A stretch of DNA of 64,000 nt from Myxococcota bacterium (GTDB taxonomy: Bacteria > Myxococcota_A > UBA796), in the NCBI GenBank assembly GCA_029251165.1, contig JAQXDW010000032.1, positions 35,260-99,259 of the forward strand. Reading direction: 5' to 3'. The translations under genes and the position numbers were made by a program. A model generated the notes under the pieces. It did no database searches. It worked only from the letters and a program-made list of their open reading frames with translations, and was not told where the DNA came from. Positions 34,328 to 42,952 of this stretch are shown here, in pieces (the stretch's first letter is position 1; every line of letters begins with the position of its first letter).

Positions 34328-34858
34328 ATGCTCACCGCCATTCTCGCATCACTCGCCCTCTCTCCGGCCCATGCGGAGACTGCTCCGGAGATCAAGCTCC
34401 GAGACCTCTCCAACAAGGAGCGGACCCTCTCAGCTGAGCGCGGGAAGGTGGTCCTGGTCAACTTCTGGGCGACCTGGTGTGCACCGTGCATGGTCGAGAT
34501 GCCTCACATCCAGCAGATGTACACTGATCTCGCGGACATCGACGGCGACGGCGTGCAGGAGTTTGAGGTGCTCTCCATCAGCATCGACGACGCGCGCGAT
34601 CGCTCCAAGATCAAGCCCCTGGTCAAGACCAAGGGGCTGACCTTTCCGGTCCTCTGGGATCAGAACAAGCAGGTCAGCCAGGTCTACAACCCCTCCGGTG
34701 TCGTTCCAATGACCCTCATCATCACGCAGGAAGGCGAGACTGCCCTGACGGTTCAGGAGTACGCACCCGGTGAGGAGTGCCAGCTCCGCGCCAAGGTCGT
34801 CGAGCTTCTCGGGGTGCCTGATCCGAGCATGCCTGAGCAGTGCGTGACGACCCCCTGA
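34328..34858 (+). CDS. TlpA/ResA-type thioredoxin-like exported protein
   Basis: Periplasmic disulphide reductase or chaperone of the TlpA/AhpC-TSA group. 176 residues: signal peptide (MLTAILASLALSPAHA), thioredoxin fold with active site FWATWCAPCMVEMP and later cis-Pro region VVPMTLII. A Cys near the C-terminus (GEECQL, EQCVTTP) is unusual. The ATG follows GGAGGATTC. The following barrel and discoidin-like genes probably belong to the same surface cluster, so it may help fold their cysteines. Confidence 0.88.
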   Translation: MLTAILASLALSPAHAETAPEIKLRDLSNKERTLSAERGKVVLVNFWATWCAPCMVEMPHIQQMYTDLADIDGDGVQEFEVLSISIDDARDRSKIKPLVKTKGLTFPVLWDQNKQVSQVYNPSGVVPMTLIITQEGETALTVQEYAPGEECQLRAKVVELLGVPDPSMPEQCVTTP

Positions 34859-34896
34859 CACAGAGTTCCGGGGCCCTGTGTTACCTTCCGCTCCGC

Positions 34897-34919
34897 CCCC
34901 GGGCAATGCCTGCCCGGGG
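34897..34919 (+). terminator. G/C-rich hairpin between thioredoxin and barrel genes
   Basis: Perfect 9-bp arms (34897-34905 and 34911-34919) with a 5-base loop, 38 bases after the thioredoxin-like stop. No T run, so perhaps an mRNA-stability element or factor-dependent terminator. Confidence 0.5.
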
Positions 34920-34940
34920 TTGACTGCTGGATGGTCGAGC

Positions 34941-36638
34941 GTGAAATTGAACAAGGTCTTCCTGCCTGCTCTGGTTGCGCTCATTCCAGCGGAGTCCTTC
35001 GCCACTGAGCTGTACGGCATGGGGCCGCTGTCGAGTTCTACGCTGCTCGTGAATTCCGAGACCTACCTCAGGTATCGCCACACCGACGAGAAGCTGGTCA
35101 ACTTTGAGGACCGCAACATCCTCGACTACGTCGAGCAGGTCGAGCGTCTGAACCTCAGCCTCACGAAGGATCGGCTGACCATCGGCGCCCAGCTTGATCA
35201 GGTCGGTTTGTTTGCCAACCGCTACATCCTCGACGGCGTGCTCTACCACGAGCGCGATCTCTACGACTCCAGCATCTCCTCGCCGTTCCCCGACGCGCTG
35301 GTCATGCTGGAGAAGATCTACCTCCAGCAGCGCTACAACAACGTCAGCTTCACCCTCGGAGACGGCTACGTCACCTTCGGCCGAGGCGCGGCGCTGAACA
35401 TGGTCCGCAACGCCAGCATTGACATCGACACCTCGCTGCGCGGGGCTCAGGTTGCCGTCAGCAGCGGAAACATGGACTTCACGGTCGTCTCTGGTGTGAC
35501 CAACCGCCAGCAGATCAACCGGCTGAACATCAACGTCGATCTTGACGATGACATTCCACACATGGTGACCGGCGCGCAGGTCCGCCACTATGCCCTCGGC
35601 CCGCTTCAGGGGGGGCTCCACGGTGTCATTGCCCGGTTCGGGCGCTCCGAGGATGCGGACCTCCCTGGAATCCTTCGCTACGAAGAAGAGCTCGACGCCG
35701 TCATCGGCGGCGCGACCCTCGAGGCGTTTGGGGTTGCAGGTATGGATCTCTACCTGGAGGGCGATCTGTTCCGCTACCAGACCCAGGAGATCGCGGGTCA
35801 GGAAGATCCTCTCCTCGGAAAGCTGCTCTATGCCTCCGCCAGCCTCTACCCCGGTCCTGCTGTCGTCCTGGTCGAGGCCAAGATCTCCTCTGACACAGAG
35901 CGCATCAACAGCTTCCTGGGCTCCGATGGCTGGGAGATATCTGCTCCGCCGACCCTTGAGTACGAGCGGGTGATCACCGAGGACACCTCCGCCGCGGTCA
36001 ATTCCAACGACATCTACGGTGGCCGCATCCGCGTTGACCTCCCGATGGCCGACAGCACCTTCCTGCCCTACGCCTCGGTGTCCGCTTTCCGCGATCGAGA
36101 CATCGGCGGGCTGCACTTCAACCGCTCCCCAGAGACCATCGCCCATCCCATCGTCGGCACCCAGTGGCTTCCTGGAGAGAGGGTGCTCATCCTCAACGCC
36201 GGTCACCGCCGTGACGTCCGAGATGACACGGTCGAGGGTGTCGATCGGCTGACCCACACCGACATCGAATTTGCGACCCCGGCTTTTGGGGAAGAAGCGA
36301 TCGAGATCGCGGTTTCCATGCTCCACAACCAGTGGGGAGAGAACCCGCAGGGCCAGGAAGATTTCCTGACCATGCAGAATGCTTTTGTCTGGAAGCACGG
36401 TGAGAAGCTGGACTTTCTGATCTATCAGGACTGGTCCAACAACGAACTGATCCCCTCCAAGGGGAACCTGACAGAAGAACTCTACGGTGCCCTTGAGGTG
36501 CAGTACAAGCCCAACACCAGCTCTGAATTTACGGCGTTTTACGGTGCATACATGGCCGGAATCCGCTGCTCTGGCGGCCAGTGCCGGACCCTCCCTGGGT
36601 TCGAGGGCTTCCAGATGACCTACACCACTCAGTTTTAA
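34941..36638 (+). CDS. Outer-membrane beta-barrel protein
   Basis: 565 residues. A basic start (KLNK) and hydrophobic stretch form a signal peptide ending near SFATE. The rest is typical of a large barrel: repeated short strands with Tyr/Phe/Trp girdles (for example NSETYLRYR, LNLSLTKDRLTIGAQL) and a final FQMTYTTQF ending in Phe, the BAM signal. It resembles a family of unassigned barrels (DUF6029-like), but I am not sure. The start is taken as GTG 34941, which begins the signal peptide. The discoidin-like gene starts 18 bases after it. Confidence 0.8.
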   Translation: MKLNKVFLPALVALIPAESFATELYGMGPLSSSTLLVNSETYLRYRHTDEKLVNFEDRNILDYVEQVERLNLSLTKDRLTIGAQLDQVGLFANRYILDGVLYHERDLYDSSISSPFPDALVMLEKIYLQQRYNNVSFTLGDGYVTFGRGAALNMVRNASIDIDTSLRGAQVAVSSGNMDFTVVSGVTNRQQINRLNINVDLDDDIPHMVTGAQVRHYALGPLQGGLHGVIARFGRSEDADLPGILRYEEELDAVIGGATLEAFGVAGMDLYLEGDLFRYQTQEIAGQEDPLLGKLLYASASLYPGPAVVLVEAKISSDTERINSFLGSDGWEISAPPTLEYERVITEDTSAAVNSNDIYGGRIRVDLPMADSTFLPYASVSAFRDRDIGGLHFNRSPETIAHPIVGTQWLPGERVLILNAGHRRDVRDDTVEGVDRLTHTDIEFATPAFGEEAIEIAVSMLHNQWGENPQGQEDFLTMQNAFVWKHGEKLDFLIYQDWSNNELIPSKGNLTEELYGALEVQYKPNTSSEFTAFYGAYMAGIRCSGGQCRTLPGFEGFQMTYTTQF

Positions 36639-36656
36639 AACCGGAGACATCCCGCA

Positions 36657-37571
36657 ATGGCAATCGGAATCCTGCTGACCGCCCTGATGGGCAACGCTGA
36701 AGCCGCCAACCTCAAGATCACCGGAGCGACTGCTTCCTCCACGGAAGAAGAGAGCAACGGTGTCAGCTACGAGCCCAAGAACCTCAAGGACTCCAAGCGA
36801 TCCACGGTCTGGGTCGAGGGTGAGTCGGGCTCTGGTCTTGGCTCTTGGGTCCAGGTCGACCTCGACGGCACCCAGACCATCAACGGAATTCGCCTGTGGA
36901 ACGGCAACTGGTACACGGGCGACTTCTGGCAGCGGCACAACCGCATCAAGGAGATCCTCGTCACCTTCTCCGATGGCTCGACCCAGCGGTTCACCCTCAA
37001 GGATGAGATGATGCCTGAGGAGATCCGGTTTGATGCTCCCGTCGAGACCAGCTCTGTGAAGATTCAGATCAAGGGCATCTACAGCGGCAGCACGTTCAAC
37101 GATACCTGCCTCTCCGAGGTCCAGGTCTTCAACGATGTCTCCTCGGAGAACATCACCGCTGCGTCCTACGAGTCCAGCTCCAACTACCCCGCAGATGTGG
37201 ATGGTTCCTACGAGCCGGTTCAGATGCAGGACTCCTTGCTGGACACCATGTGGTGTGAAGGCGACGAGGGCGACGGCAACGGCCAGTGGGTCCAGATGAA
37301 CCTCGGCAGCAGCCAGGCGGTCTCCAGCTTGGTCATCCGAAACGGCAACGCCTACAGCTTTGCCCAGAGCATGAAGTCCAACCGCGCCACCGCCGCGACC
37401 GTGACCTTCTCCGATGGCGCCACCAAGAACATCACCCTCAAGGCCTCTGCGCTGGAACAGGTCATCGACCTCGGCAGCCACAACACCTCCTCCGTGCGGA
37501 TCACGGTCACAGAGGTCAAGCCAGGAACAGAGTTCAACGACATGTGCATCTCTGAGGCATACGTTCGCTGA
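36657..37571 (+). CDS. Exported protein with two discoidin-like (F5/8 C) domains
   Basis: 304-residue secreted or periplasmic carbohydrate-binding protein. Signal peptide MAIGILLTALMGNAEA, then two related galactose-binding-like beta-sandwich modules, about 20-165 and 166-304. Each has the same landmarks: YEPKNLKDS/YEPVQMQDS, a WVEG/WCEG motif, GSWVQVDLDGT or GQWVQMNLGSS, a WNG/RNGN turn, TFSDG and a final FND-CLSEV or FND-CISEA. The pattern fits NADase-type or F5/8 glycan-binding domains. It probably works with the barrel encoded just upstream. Confidence 0.85.
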   Translation: MAIGILLTALMGNAEAANLKITGATASSTEEESNGVSYEPKNLKDSKRSTVWVEGESGSGLGSWVQVDLDGTQTINGIRLWNGNWYTGDFWQRHNRIKEILVTFSDGSTQRFTLKDEMMPEEIRFDAPVETSSVKIQIKGIYSGSTFNDTCLSEVQVFNDVSSENITAASYESSSNYPADVDGSYEPVQMQDSLLDTMWCEGDEGDGNGQWVQMNLGSSQAVSSLVIRNGNAYSFAQSMKSNRATAATVTFSDGATKNITLKASALEQVIDLGSHNTSSVRITVTEVKPGTEFNDMCISEAYVR

Positions 37572-37629
37572 TTCGCAGCGCGTGGTTGTGTGGAGAGGAC
37601 GCCGGCTGTTGCCGAATTGTCACGCCGAT

Positions 37630-37658
37630 GGGCCAGACTGTTTGTTGCGGACTGGCCC
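37630..37658 (+). terminator. Hairpin after the discoidin-like gene
   Basis: Seven-bp arms (37630-37636 and 37652-37658) with a 15-base loop, 59 bases after the stop. Weak terminator candidate; no T run. Confidence 0.4.
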
Positions 37659-37707
37659 GCTGGGCCGGTAACGTTAGAGACCGCCATCTGGTGTGAGGGG
37701 AGAGAAG

Positions 37708-38757
37708 ATGAACCGACTTGCGGTAGTGGCTCTGCTGGGAACGACTGGCTGTAAATCTGACAACGAGGTCGTCCGCAGAAGCCAGTTGGACACCTTCTAC
37801 CAGTCTGCGACGGACATGGTGGACATCCTCTGGGTGATCGACAACAGCCTCTCGATGTCTGACGAGCAGGCTGAGGTCGCCAGTAAGTTTGGCGAGTTTA
37901 TCGAGAGCATCGAGGCCACCGGTCTGGACTTCCACGTCGGCGTCATCACGACCGACATGGAGAGCACGGAGATAGGCCGCGGTCAGCTTCTCGGCGATCC
38001 CACCTACCTCACCCGAGACGACGACGACTACATCGCCGCCTTCCAGGATCGCATTCAGGTGGGCATCCAGGGCTCGGATCGTGAGAAGGGCCTCGATGCT
38101 GCGATCACTGCGCTGACGGAGCCCATTGTCTCCAGCAGCAATGCCGGCTTCCTCCGAGACGGCGCGGTGCTGTCGATCATCTTCGTCTCCGATGAGAATG
38201 ACTGCACAGATCGCGGCGCGCTCGATGGCTACGATGAAGCCACCGCTTGCTATGAGTACAGCGAAGACCTGGTGCCGATCTTCGATCTCATCGAAGAGTA
38301 CGATGCCATCAAGCCGGACGAAGACCGGACGCTCATCAGCGCCATTGTCGGGCCGGAGATCACCGAGAACTGCGGCGGCGCGGTTCCTGGCTTCCGGTAC
38401 CAGACCATGGCCGATGCCTTTGGTGGGATCACTGGAAACATCTGTCAGTCCAGCTTCTCTGACATCATGGAGCGCCTGGGCCTCCAGGCTTCTGGAATGC
38501 TCTCCAGCTTCCAGCTGACCTACTTCGCTGTCGAGGACACCCTCGAGGTCTACATCAACGACACCTCGGTCCCCGGTGAGCAGGTCGAGCTGGACGGAGA
38601 GACCTGGGTTCAGATCAGCGAGGACACCACCAATGGCTGGTCCTACGACGAGACCTACGCCCTGATCTACTTCCACGGAGATGCGGTTCCGCCCCGTGAG
38701 GCGACCATCAAGGTCGACTATGAAGTCATCCCTGGAAGCCTCTCCAACATCGACTGA
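37708..38757 (+). CDS. von Willebrand factor A-domain lipoprotein
   Basis: 349-residue lipoprotein (lipobox GTTGC, about residue 15). A VWA domain occupies about 35-235: the metal-ion-dependent adhesion site reads DNSLSMS (DxSxS), with a later Thr in GVITTD and an Asp in SDENDCTD. The C-terminal half is beta-rich and contains FDLIEEYDAIKP and SVPGEQVEL. ATG 37708 has GGGGAGAGAAG upstream. It closes the surface cluster. Such proteins bind ligands at the cell surface; target unknown. The stop lies in an 18-base tandem duplication. Confidence 0.85.
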   Translation: MNRLAVVALLGTTGCKSDNEVVRRSQLDTFYQSATDMVDILWVIDNSLSMSDEQAEVASKFGEFIESIEATGLDFHVGVITTDMESTEIGRGQLLGDPTYLTRDDDDYIAAFQDRIQVGIQGSDREKGLDAAITALTEPIVSSSNAGFLRDGAVLSIIFVSDENDCTDRGALDGYDEATACYEYSEDLVPIFDLIEEYDAIKPDEDRTLISAIVGPEITENCGGAVPGFRYQTMADAFGGITGNICQSSFSDIMERLGLQASGMLSSFQLTYFAVEDTLEVYINDTSVPGEQVELDGETWVQISEDTTNGWSYDETYALIYFHGDAVPPREATIKVDYEVIPGSLSNID

Positions 38758-38775
38758 CTCTCCAACATCGACTGA
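38740..38775. repeat. 18-bp tandem duplication over the VWA gene stop
   Basis: Exact copies 38740-38757 and 38758-38775; the first contains the last five codons and TGA of the VWA gene. Confidence 0.9.
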
Positions 38776-38800
38776 GCGCGCTCGGAGCTGGTGAAGTCCC

Positions 38801-39898
38801 TCAGAGGTCAGCGAGCGCTGGGAGTGCATCACCCAGCGTGACGAGTCCGTTCAGGTCGTGGAGATCGCGCTCCTGATCGGCAACGAGCCAGCAGCCGGCA
38901 TCTCCTGGAGCGGCGTCTCTCAGGTCGGACACGCTGCGCTGGTGGGCCTCTGAGCGCGCCCTGCGGAGGGCGACTGCCTGGAGGATTCCGGCCCGGATGT
39001 CTGCGGACTGCTCGGCGGTGAGGCCGTCGGAGTCTGGGATGTCCTCGGGGCGCAGCGCGTGGGCGGGGGCGGTGAGGTATCGGTTGATGAGGAAGCCCCC
39101 GAACGGCATCTCCTTCTCCGACAGCAGCCCCAGGAAGTACAGCGCCTCTGCCCGGGCTGCCGGCGCTGGTGTCGTGACCAGCAGGAACCGGGTGCTGTGT
39201 CCTCTCAGGAGATTGTGTACCTTTATCGATCGCTCTCGCATGCCGTCAGCGACCGACTTGAAGGCATCAAAGAACTCGGCGATCTCACCGACGGTGCCGC
39301 GACCGAGCAGCCGCTTGAGGACCTTCGCGATGGCCTCGCTGCCGAGCTCCAGCGCCCGCCAGCCGCCCTTGCGGGCGGGCATCACCAGCCAGCGGAGGAC
39401 GCCCTGGTCCATCAGGCCCGCCATGCGGTCGGGGGCCTTGAGGAAGTCGAGGGCGTGTCGGGTGGGCGGGGTGTCGAGGACGATGACGTCGTAGGTGCCC
39501 GCGTCAGCCAGCTGCAGCAGCCGCTCCATGGCCATGTACTCGTGGCTGCCGCCCAGCTTCTCGCTGGCGAACCGGTAGTAGCGGTTGTTGAGGATGCGAT
39601 CCCGGGCATCCGAGGAGGGCGCCATGCGGGAGACGAGCTCATCGAAGGTCGAGCGTGCGTCGAGCATCATGGCGTCGAGTCGACCACCGGCAGCGGGAGC
39701 GAATGCCTCAATGGGCACCGCGCGTGCCTCGTTGCTCAGCGCACCGATGGAGAGGCTGTCGGCCAGGCGTCGGGCGGGATCGATGGTCAGGACCGCGACC
39801 GTTGCGCCATCGAGGGCCCACTTCAGGGCCAGGGCGGCGCTTACAGTCGTCTTGCCCACACCACCGGACCCACAGCAGATGACGATCTGAGATCTCAT
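38801..39898 (-). CDS. ArsA/Get3-like ATPase lacking the signature lysine
   Basis: SIMIBI-class P-loop ATPase of 365 residues. The deviant Walker A reads CGSGGVGKT: the first Lys of the KGGVGK signature, which reaches across the dimer, is Ser. Switch motifs LTIDPARRLADSL and LDTPPTRHALDFL are present. Paired with the related gene just upstream; the Mycobacterium pair Rv3679/Rv3680 is a comparable two-gene set. A heterodimer with one complete active site signature is the likely form. Start overlaps the previous gene (ATGA). Substrate unknown; tail-anchored proteins or lipid stress have been proposed for relatives. Confidence 0.87.
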   Translation of the reverse strand: MRSQIVICCGSGGVGKTTVSAALALKWALDGATVAVLTIDPARRLADSLSIGALSNEARAVPIEAFAPAAGGRLDAMMLDARSTFDELVSRMAPSSDARDRILNNRYYRFASEKLGGSHEYMAMERLLQLADAGTYDVIVLDTPPTRHALDFLKAPDRMAGLMDQGVLRWLVMPARKGGWRALELGSEAIAKVLKRLLGRGTVGEIAEFFDAFKSVADGMRERSIKVHNLLRGHSTRFLLVTTPAPAARAEALYFLGLLSEKEMPFGGFLINRYLTAPAHALRPEDIPDSDGLTAEQSADIRAGILQAVALRRARSEAHQRSVSDLRDAAPGDAGCWLVADQERDLHDLNGLVTLGDALPALADL

Positions 39899-40818
39899 TG
39901 GTCCCCTCCAAGCAGCATTGCTCCAAGCGCTCGGAGCTGCTCCGGCCCTGGCGGAGGACCGAAGATGCGCGGCAGCTCGAAGGCAGACATCGGCAGGGAG
40001 CTCGACAGACGCTGTCTGGCCTCTGCCTGCTGCTCCAGCCGACCCATCCAGCGCTCGGTCAGCGCCAGACCCTCGTCGAGACCTTCTGAGCGGCCTGAGA
40101 GGGCTTCTTGAGCCACAGACCAGCAGCCGGGCTGTGTGAATGGAGCTGGGTAGACACAGTTGAGGACCACCCGACGGACCTGCTCACGGGCTTCCCCCAG
40201 CCGCTCCCAGAGATCGATGGTCTCGCTGACCGGCATGATCTCTGGAAGGCTGACCAGGACCAGGCCAGTCTCCTTGGGGTCAGAGAGCATCTCATGGACC
40301 AGGCGGACCTGCTCGTACATCGGCCCGGTGCGGGTGAGATCCATCATGGTCTTTGCCGAGTTGAGCATGGTCAGTCCATGGCCTGTGGCTGGAGCATCGA
40401 CGATCACGAGATCCCAGGTCGGACGCCCCCAGCTCTTCTCTCGGGTCAGATCGAAGACCTTGCCGAGCTGGACGGTGTCATGGAGACCGGGGACGGCATC
40501 GATGAATGGGCCGATGATGCGATTGCGAAACACAAGGTTGAACAGCCGCCGCACCCTGATCTGCTGGATGACGTAGTCCTCGATGGCCTCCAGCGGCGTG
40601 ATCGAGAGGGTGGAGAGGTTGGGGGTCAGCGCGGTGGCGGTGTACCCGCTGCTGGTGACGCCGAACAGCTCTGGGATGCGCTGCGCGCCTGAGGTCTCTG
40701 CGATGAGGACCTTCTTCCCGCTCTCCGCAGCCGCAAGCCCCAGCGCGGCGCTTACGACCGTCTTGCCGACGCCGCCCTTACCCGTGACCATCAGGATTCG
40801 ATGGCTCAGCAGGCTCAT
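39895..40818 (-). CDS. ArsA/Get3-like ATPase with complete signature
   Basis: 307-residue P-loop ATPase of the ArsA/Get3 group with full GKGGVGKT, switch I AETSGAQRIPELFG, and VIVDAPATGHGLTML. It lacks the arsenite-binding cysteines of true ArsA. It forms an overlapping pair with the next gene (ATGA), and its start overlaps the end of the lipase-like gene (ATGA). Likely the second half of a heterodimeric ATPase. Confidence 0.88.
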   Translation of the reverse strand: MSLLSHRILMVTGKGGVGKTVVSAALGLAAAESGKKVLIAETSGAQRIPELFGVTSSGYTATALTPNLSTLSITPLEAIEDYVIQQIRVRRLFNLVFRNRIIGPFIDAVPGLHDTVQLGKVFDLTREKSWGRPTWDLVIVDAPATGHGLTMLNSAKTMMDLTRTGPMYEQVRLVHEMLSDPKETGLVLVSLPEIMPVSETIDLWERLGEAREQVRRVVLNCVYPAPFTQPGCWSVAQEALSGRSEGLDEGLALTERWMGRLEQQAEARQRLSSSLPMSAFELPRIFGPPPGPEQLRALGAMLLGGDQ

Positions 40819-41642
40819 TCCTCACCTCCGCTGCTCAGCGCAGCTTCTACAGCGCGCATCGTCTTCAGACTGAACATCATCGCGACGTGTCCCTGGTTCT
40901 CCAGCTCTATCGCCGTCGCGCCCTCGAAGGTGGCGTGATCGGTCGGCAGGATGACGGTGTCGGTCTTTGTCCACAGCGCAGTGACGGGGGCTGCGACCGG
41001 CGTGATGGCGTCAATCTGCGGGCTAGATGGGCCGAGAGAGCGGCTCTGTCGGCCGATCCCGAAGATGTGCATCCGAGTTCCCCTCCAGGGAGTGCCCAGG
41101 GTGACCAGGCGGCGGACGATGCCGGCTCCGCTGGTGTTGATGTAGTGGGCTGCGACGATGCCGCCCATGGAGTGTCCGATGATGTCGACCTCCGCTGAGC
41201 CTGACTGCTGCCGCATCTGCTCGACGGCATTCTCCAGCGCGCAGGAGAACGCTGCGATGTCGTCTCGCCAGGAGGGATTGTTGACCGCCCAGACCCACCG
41301 GTTCTGGCGTCGGCGCAGGTAGGCGGCCATCGGGATGAAGCTGATCCGGTGCAGCCCGTAGCCTGGAACCAGCAGTACCGGCGGCTGGGCTGGTCCCGCC
41401 GTGATCGGTCGTCGGGGCCAGGAAGGCAGGAGGGCCAGCGGTGCGCTGAGGGTGAGCAGCATCAGCGCAGCCCACTCACCGATCAGTCGCGACAGGGTGC
41501 CTCGGGACAGCGGGGGGCGCTCTTGGCTGACGAAGACCCGCACGAATTCACTGCCGATTACCCCCATGGAGATGGCGACAGAAGCGACCAGCAGTGCTGT
41601 CAGGGCTATCTGCATACCGGGCAAATAGCGCCCTGAGGGCAT
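40815..41642 (-). CDS. Membrane-anchored alpha/beta hydrolase (lipase-like)
   Basis: 275 residues. Two predicted membrane helices near the N-terminus (about 10-32 and 50-72), then an alpha/beta hydrolase core: PVLLVPGYGLHR (oxyanion region), the nucleophile elbow IGHSMGGIVAAHY and an Asp/His part near the end (ILPTDHATF and NQGHVAMMFS). This pattern matches secreted triacylglycerol lipases. Start at ATG 41642 or ATG 41615; neither has a good ribosome site. It heads an operon with the two ATPases, so lipid homeostasis is a sensible guess. Confidence 0.83.
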   Translation of the reverse strand: MPSGRYLPGMQIALTALLVASVAISMGVIGSEFVRVFVSQERPPLSRGTLSRLIGEWAALMLLTLSAPLALLPSWPRRPITAGPAQPPVLLVPGYGLHRISFIPMAAYLRRRQNRWVWAVNNPSWRDDIAAFSCALENAVEQMRQQSGSAEVDIIGHSMGGIVAAHYINTSGAGIVRRLVTLGTPWRGTRMHIFGIGRQSRSLGPSSPQIDAITPVAAPVTALWTKTDTVILPTDHATFEGATAIELENQGHVAMMFSLKTMRAVEAALSSGGEE

Positions 41643-41683
41643 GGGCGGTAATCGGTTTCACCGGATCTACACGAGCCTCTGGG

Positions 41684-41711
41684 TTGCCTGGCTGGGCAGT
41701 GTGCATATAGA
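41684..41711 (+). promoter_or_regulatory. Putative promoter for fmdB-folD
   Basis: TTGCCT (41684-41689) and TATAGA (41706-41711), 16-base spacer, 31 bases before the chosen GTG start and inside the divergent gap with the lipase gene. Confidence 0.45.
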
Positions 41712-41742
41712 GGGGCCTCAGCGAACTGGACCAGGAGGCAAC

Positions 41743-42057
41743 GTGCCCATCTACGAGTACCGCTGCCCGGACTGCGGGCATGAGTTTGAGCAGCTTCAGC
41801 GCATGTCAGATGATCCCATCACGGACTGTCCGGAGTGCAGCATGAGCGGCGTCAAGAAGTTGATTTCCCGAACCTCTTTCGTCCTCAAGGGCGGCGGCTG
41901 GTACAAGGACCACTACGGCCTCAAGGGCTCCAGCAGCGACAGCACCTCCAGCAGCGACAGCAGCTCAACCAAGACGAGCACCTCCAGCAGCGACAGCAGC
42001 TCAACCAAGGCGAGCAGCTCAACCAAGACGAGCACCTCCAGCTCATCGGATTCCTGA
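41743..42057 (+). CDS. FmdB-family zinc-ribbon protein with Ser/Thr/Lys repeat tail
   Basis: 104 residues from GTG 41743, placed by AGGAGG seven bases upstream and by the family start (MPIYEYRCPDCGHEFE). Zinc ligands are CPDCG and CPEC; the fold is the short FmdB/YqaR-type regulator ribbon. After about residue 60 the tail is almost only Ser, Thr, Lys and Asp, made of a 36-base DNA repeat, which is not usual for the family. It overlaps the folD start (TGATG). Function of FmdB proteins is not settled. Confidence 0.88.
   Translation: MPIYEYRCPDCGHEFEQLQRMSDDPITDCPECSMSGVKKLISRTSFVLKGGGWYKDHYGLKGSSSDSTSSSDSSSTKTSTSSSDSSSTKASSSTKTSTSSSSDS
41944..42033 (+). repeat. 36-bp tandem repeat in the fmdB-like tail
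   Basis: Two nearly identical 36-base units (41944-41979 and 41980-42015; one base difference) and half a third unit (42016-42033). They code for Ser/Thr/Lys/Asp-rich residues. In-frame length change is possible by slippage. Confidence 0.88.
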
Positions 42058-42911
42058 TGGCCCAGATCGTCGACGGGCGCGTCGTCGCCCGAGAGAGCCT
42101 CATGGCGCTCAAGAGCCGTATTTCACGACTCAAGCGCCCACCCGGACTCGCGGTCATCAAGGTCGGAGAGGATCCTGCCAGCGCGATCTACGTCCGCAGG
42201 AAGACCCGTCGTGCGGAGCGCCTCGGCTTCTACCAGCCCGACGATCTTCACCTCCCCGAGGACACCACCCAGGCGGTCCTCTTGGAGCGCATCGCGGCCC
42301 TCAACCTCGATCCAAAGGTCGACGGCATCCTCGTGCAGCTTCCCCTGCCAGCGCACATCGATGAGCGCGCGGTTCTCGCGGCGGTCTCTCCGGACAAGGA
42401 CGTCGACGGCTTCCACGCGGTCAACGTCGGCCGGCTTGCTCAGGGGCGCCGCAGCGATGATCTCATGATCGCCTGTACCCCCAAGGGCGCGATGCGGCTG
42501 CTCGCGGAGTCCGGGGTCAACCTCTCCGGCGCCGAGGCGGTGGTGATCGGCCGCAGCAACATCGTCGGTCGTCCGATGGCGTGGCTGCTGGAGCAGCAGA
42601 ACGCAACGGTCACCCTCTGCCACAGTCGCACCGTCAACCTCCAGTCTCACCTCAAGCGGGCAGACGTGGTGGTCGCGGCCGTTGGTCGCGCGGAGATGAT
42701 CAAGGGCGCCTGGATCCGACCGGGTGCAGTGGTCATCGACGTCGGCATCAACCGACGCGAGGACGGCACCATCTGTGGCGATGTCGAGTTCGACACTGCC
42801 GTCAAGCGCGCCCTGGCCATCACCCCGGTCCCCGGTGGGGTCGGGCCGATGACCATCGCGATGCTGATGGAGAACACCGTCATCGCTGCCGAGGCGCACC
42901 AGCGCCAGTAG
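42057..42911 (+). CDS. folD: Methylenetetrahydrofolate dehydrogenase/cyclohydrolase
   Basis: Bifunctional enzyme of one-carbon metabolism: NADP-linked oxidation of methylene-THF, then hydrolysis to 10-formyl-THF. 284 residues with YVRRKTRRAERLGF (catalytic Lys region), VDGILVQLPLPAHI, PDKDVDGFHA, the nucleotide site VIGRSNIVGRPMAWLL and the closing PVPGGVGPMT. It starts at ATG 42057, sharing a base with the fmdB stop. The glycine cleavage genes next door supply methylene-THF, so they may work in one flow. Confidence 0.96.
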   Translation: MAQIVDGRVVARESLMALKSRISRLKRPPGLAVIKVGEDPASAIYVRRKTRRAERLGFYQPDDLHLPEDTTQAVLLERIAALNLDPKVDGILVQLPLPAHIDERAVLAAVSPDKDVDGFHAVNVGRLAQGRRSDDLMIACTPKGAMRLLAESGVNLSGAEAVVIGRSNIVGRPMAWLLEQQNATVTLCHSRTVNLQSHLKRADVVVAAVGRAEMIKGAWIRPGAVVIDVGINRREDGTICGDVEFDTAVKRALAITPVPGGVGPMTIAMLMENTVIAAEAHQRQ

Positions 42912-42952
42912 CGCATCGCCTCAGGCGGTGAGCCTGCGGCCTTGCGGCCCCC

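Noticed and set aside
34881..37481. 866-codon open frame on the minus strand across the barrel and discoidin-like genes
   Set aside because: It is antisense to two genes with clear signal peptides and domain motifs; the frame has no recognisable protein features and arises from GC-rich codon use.
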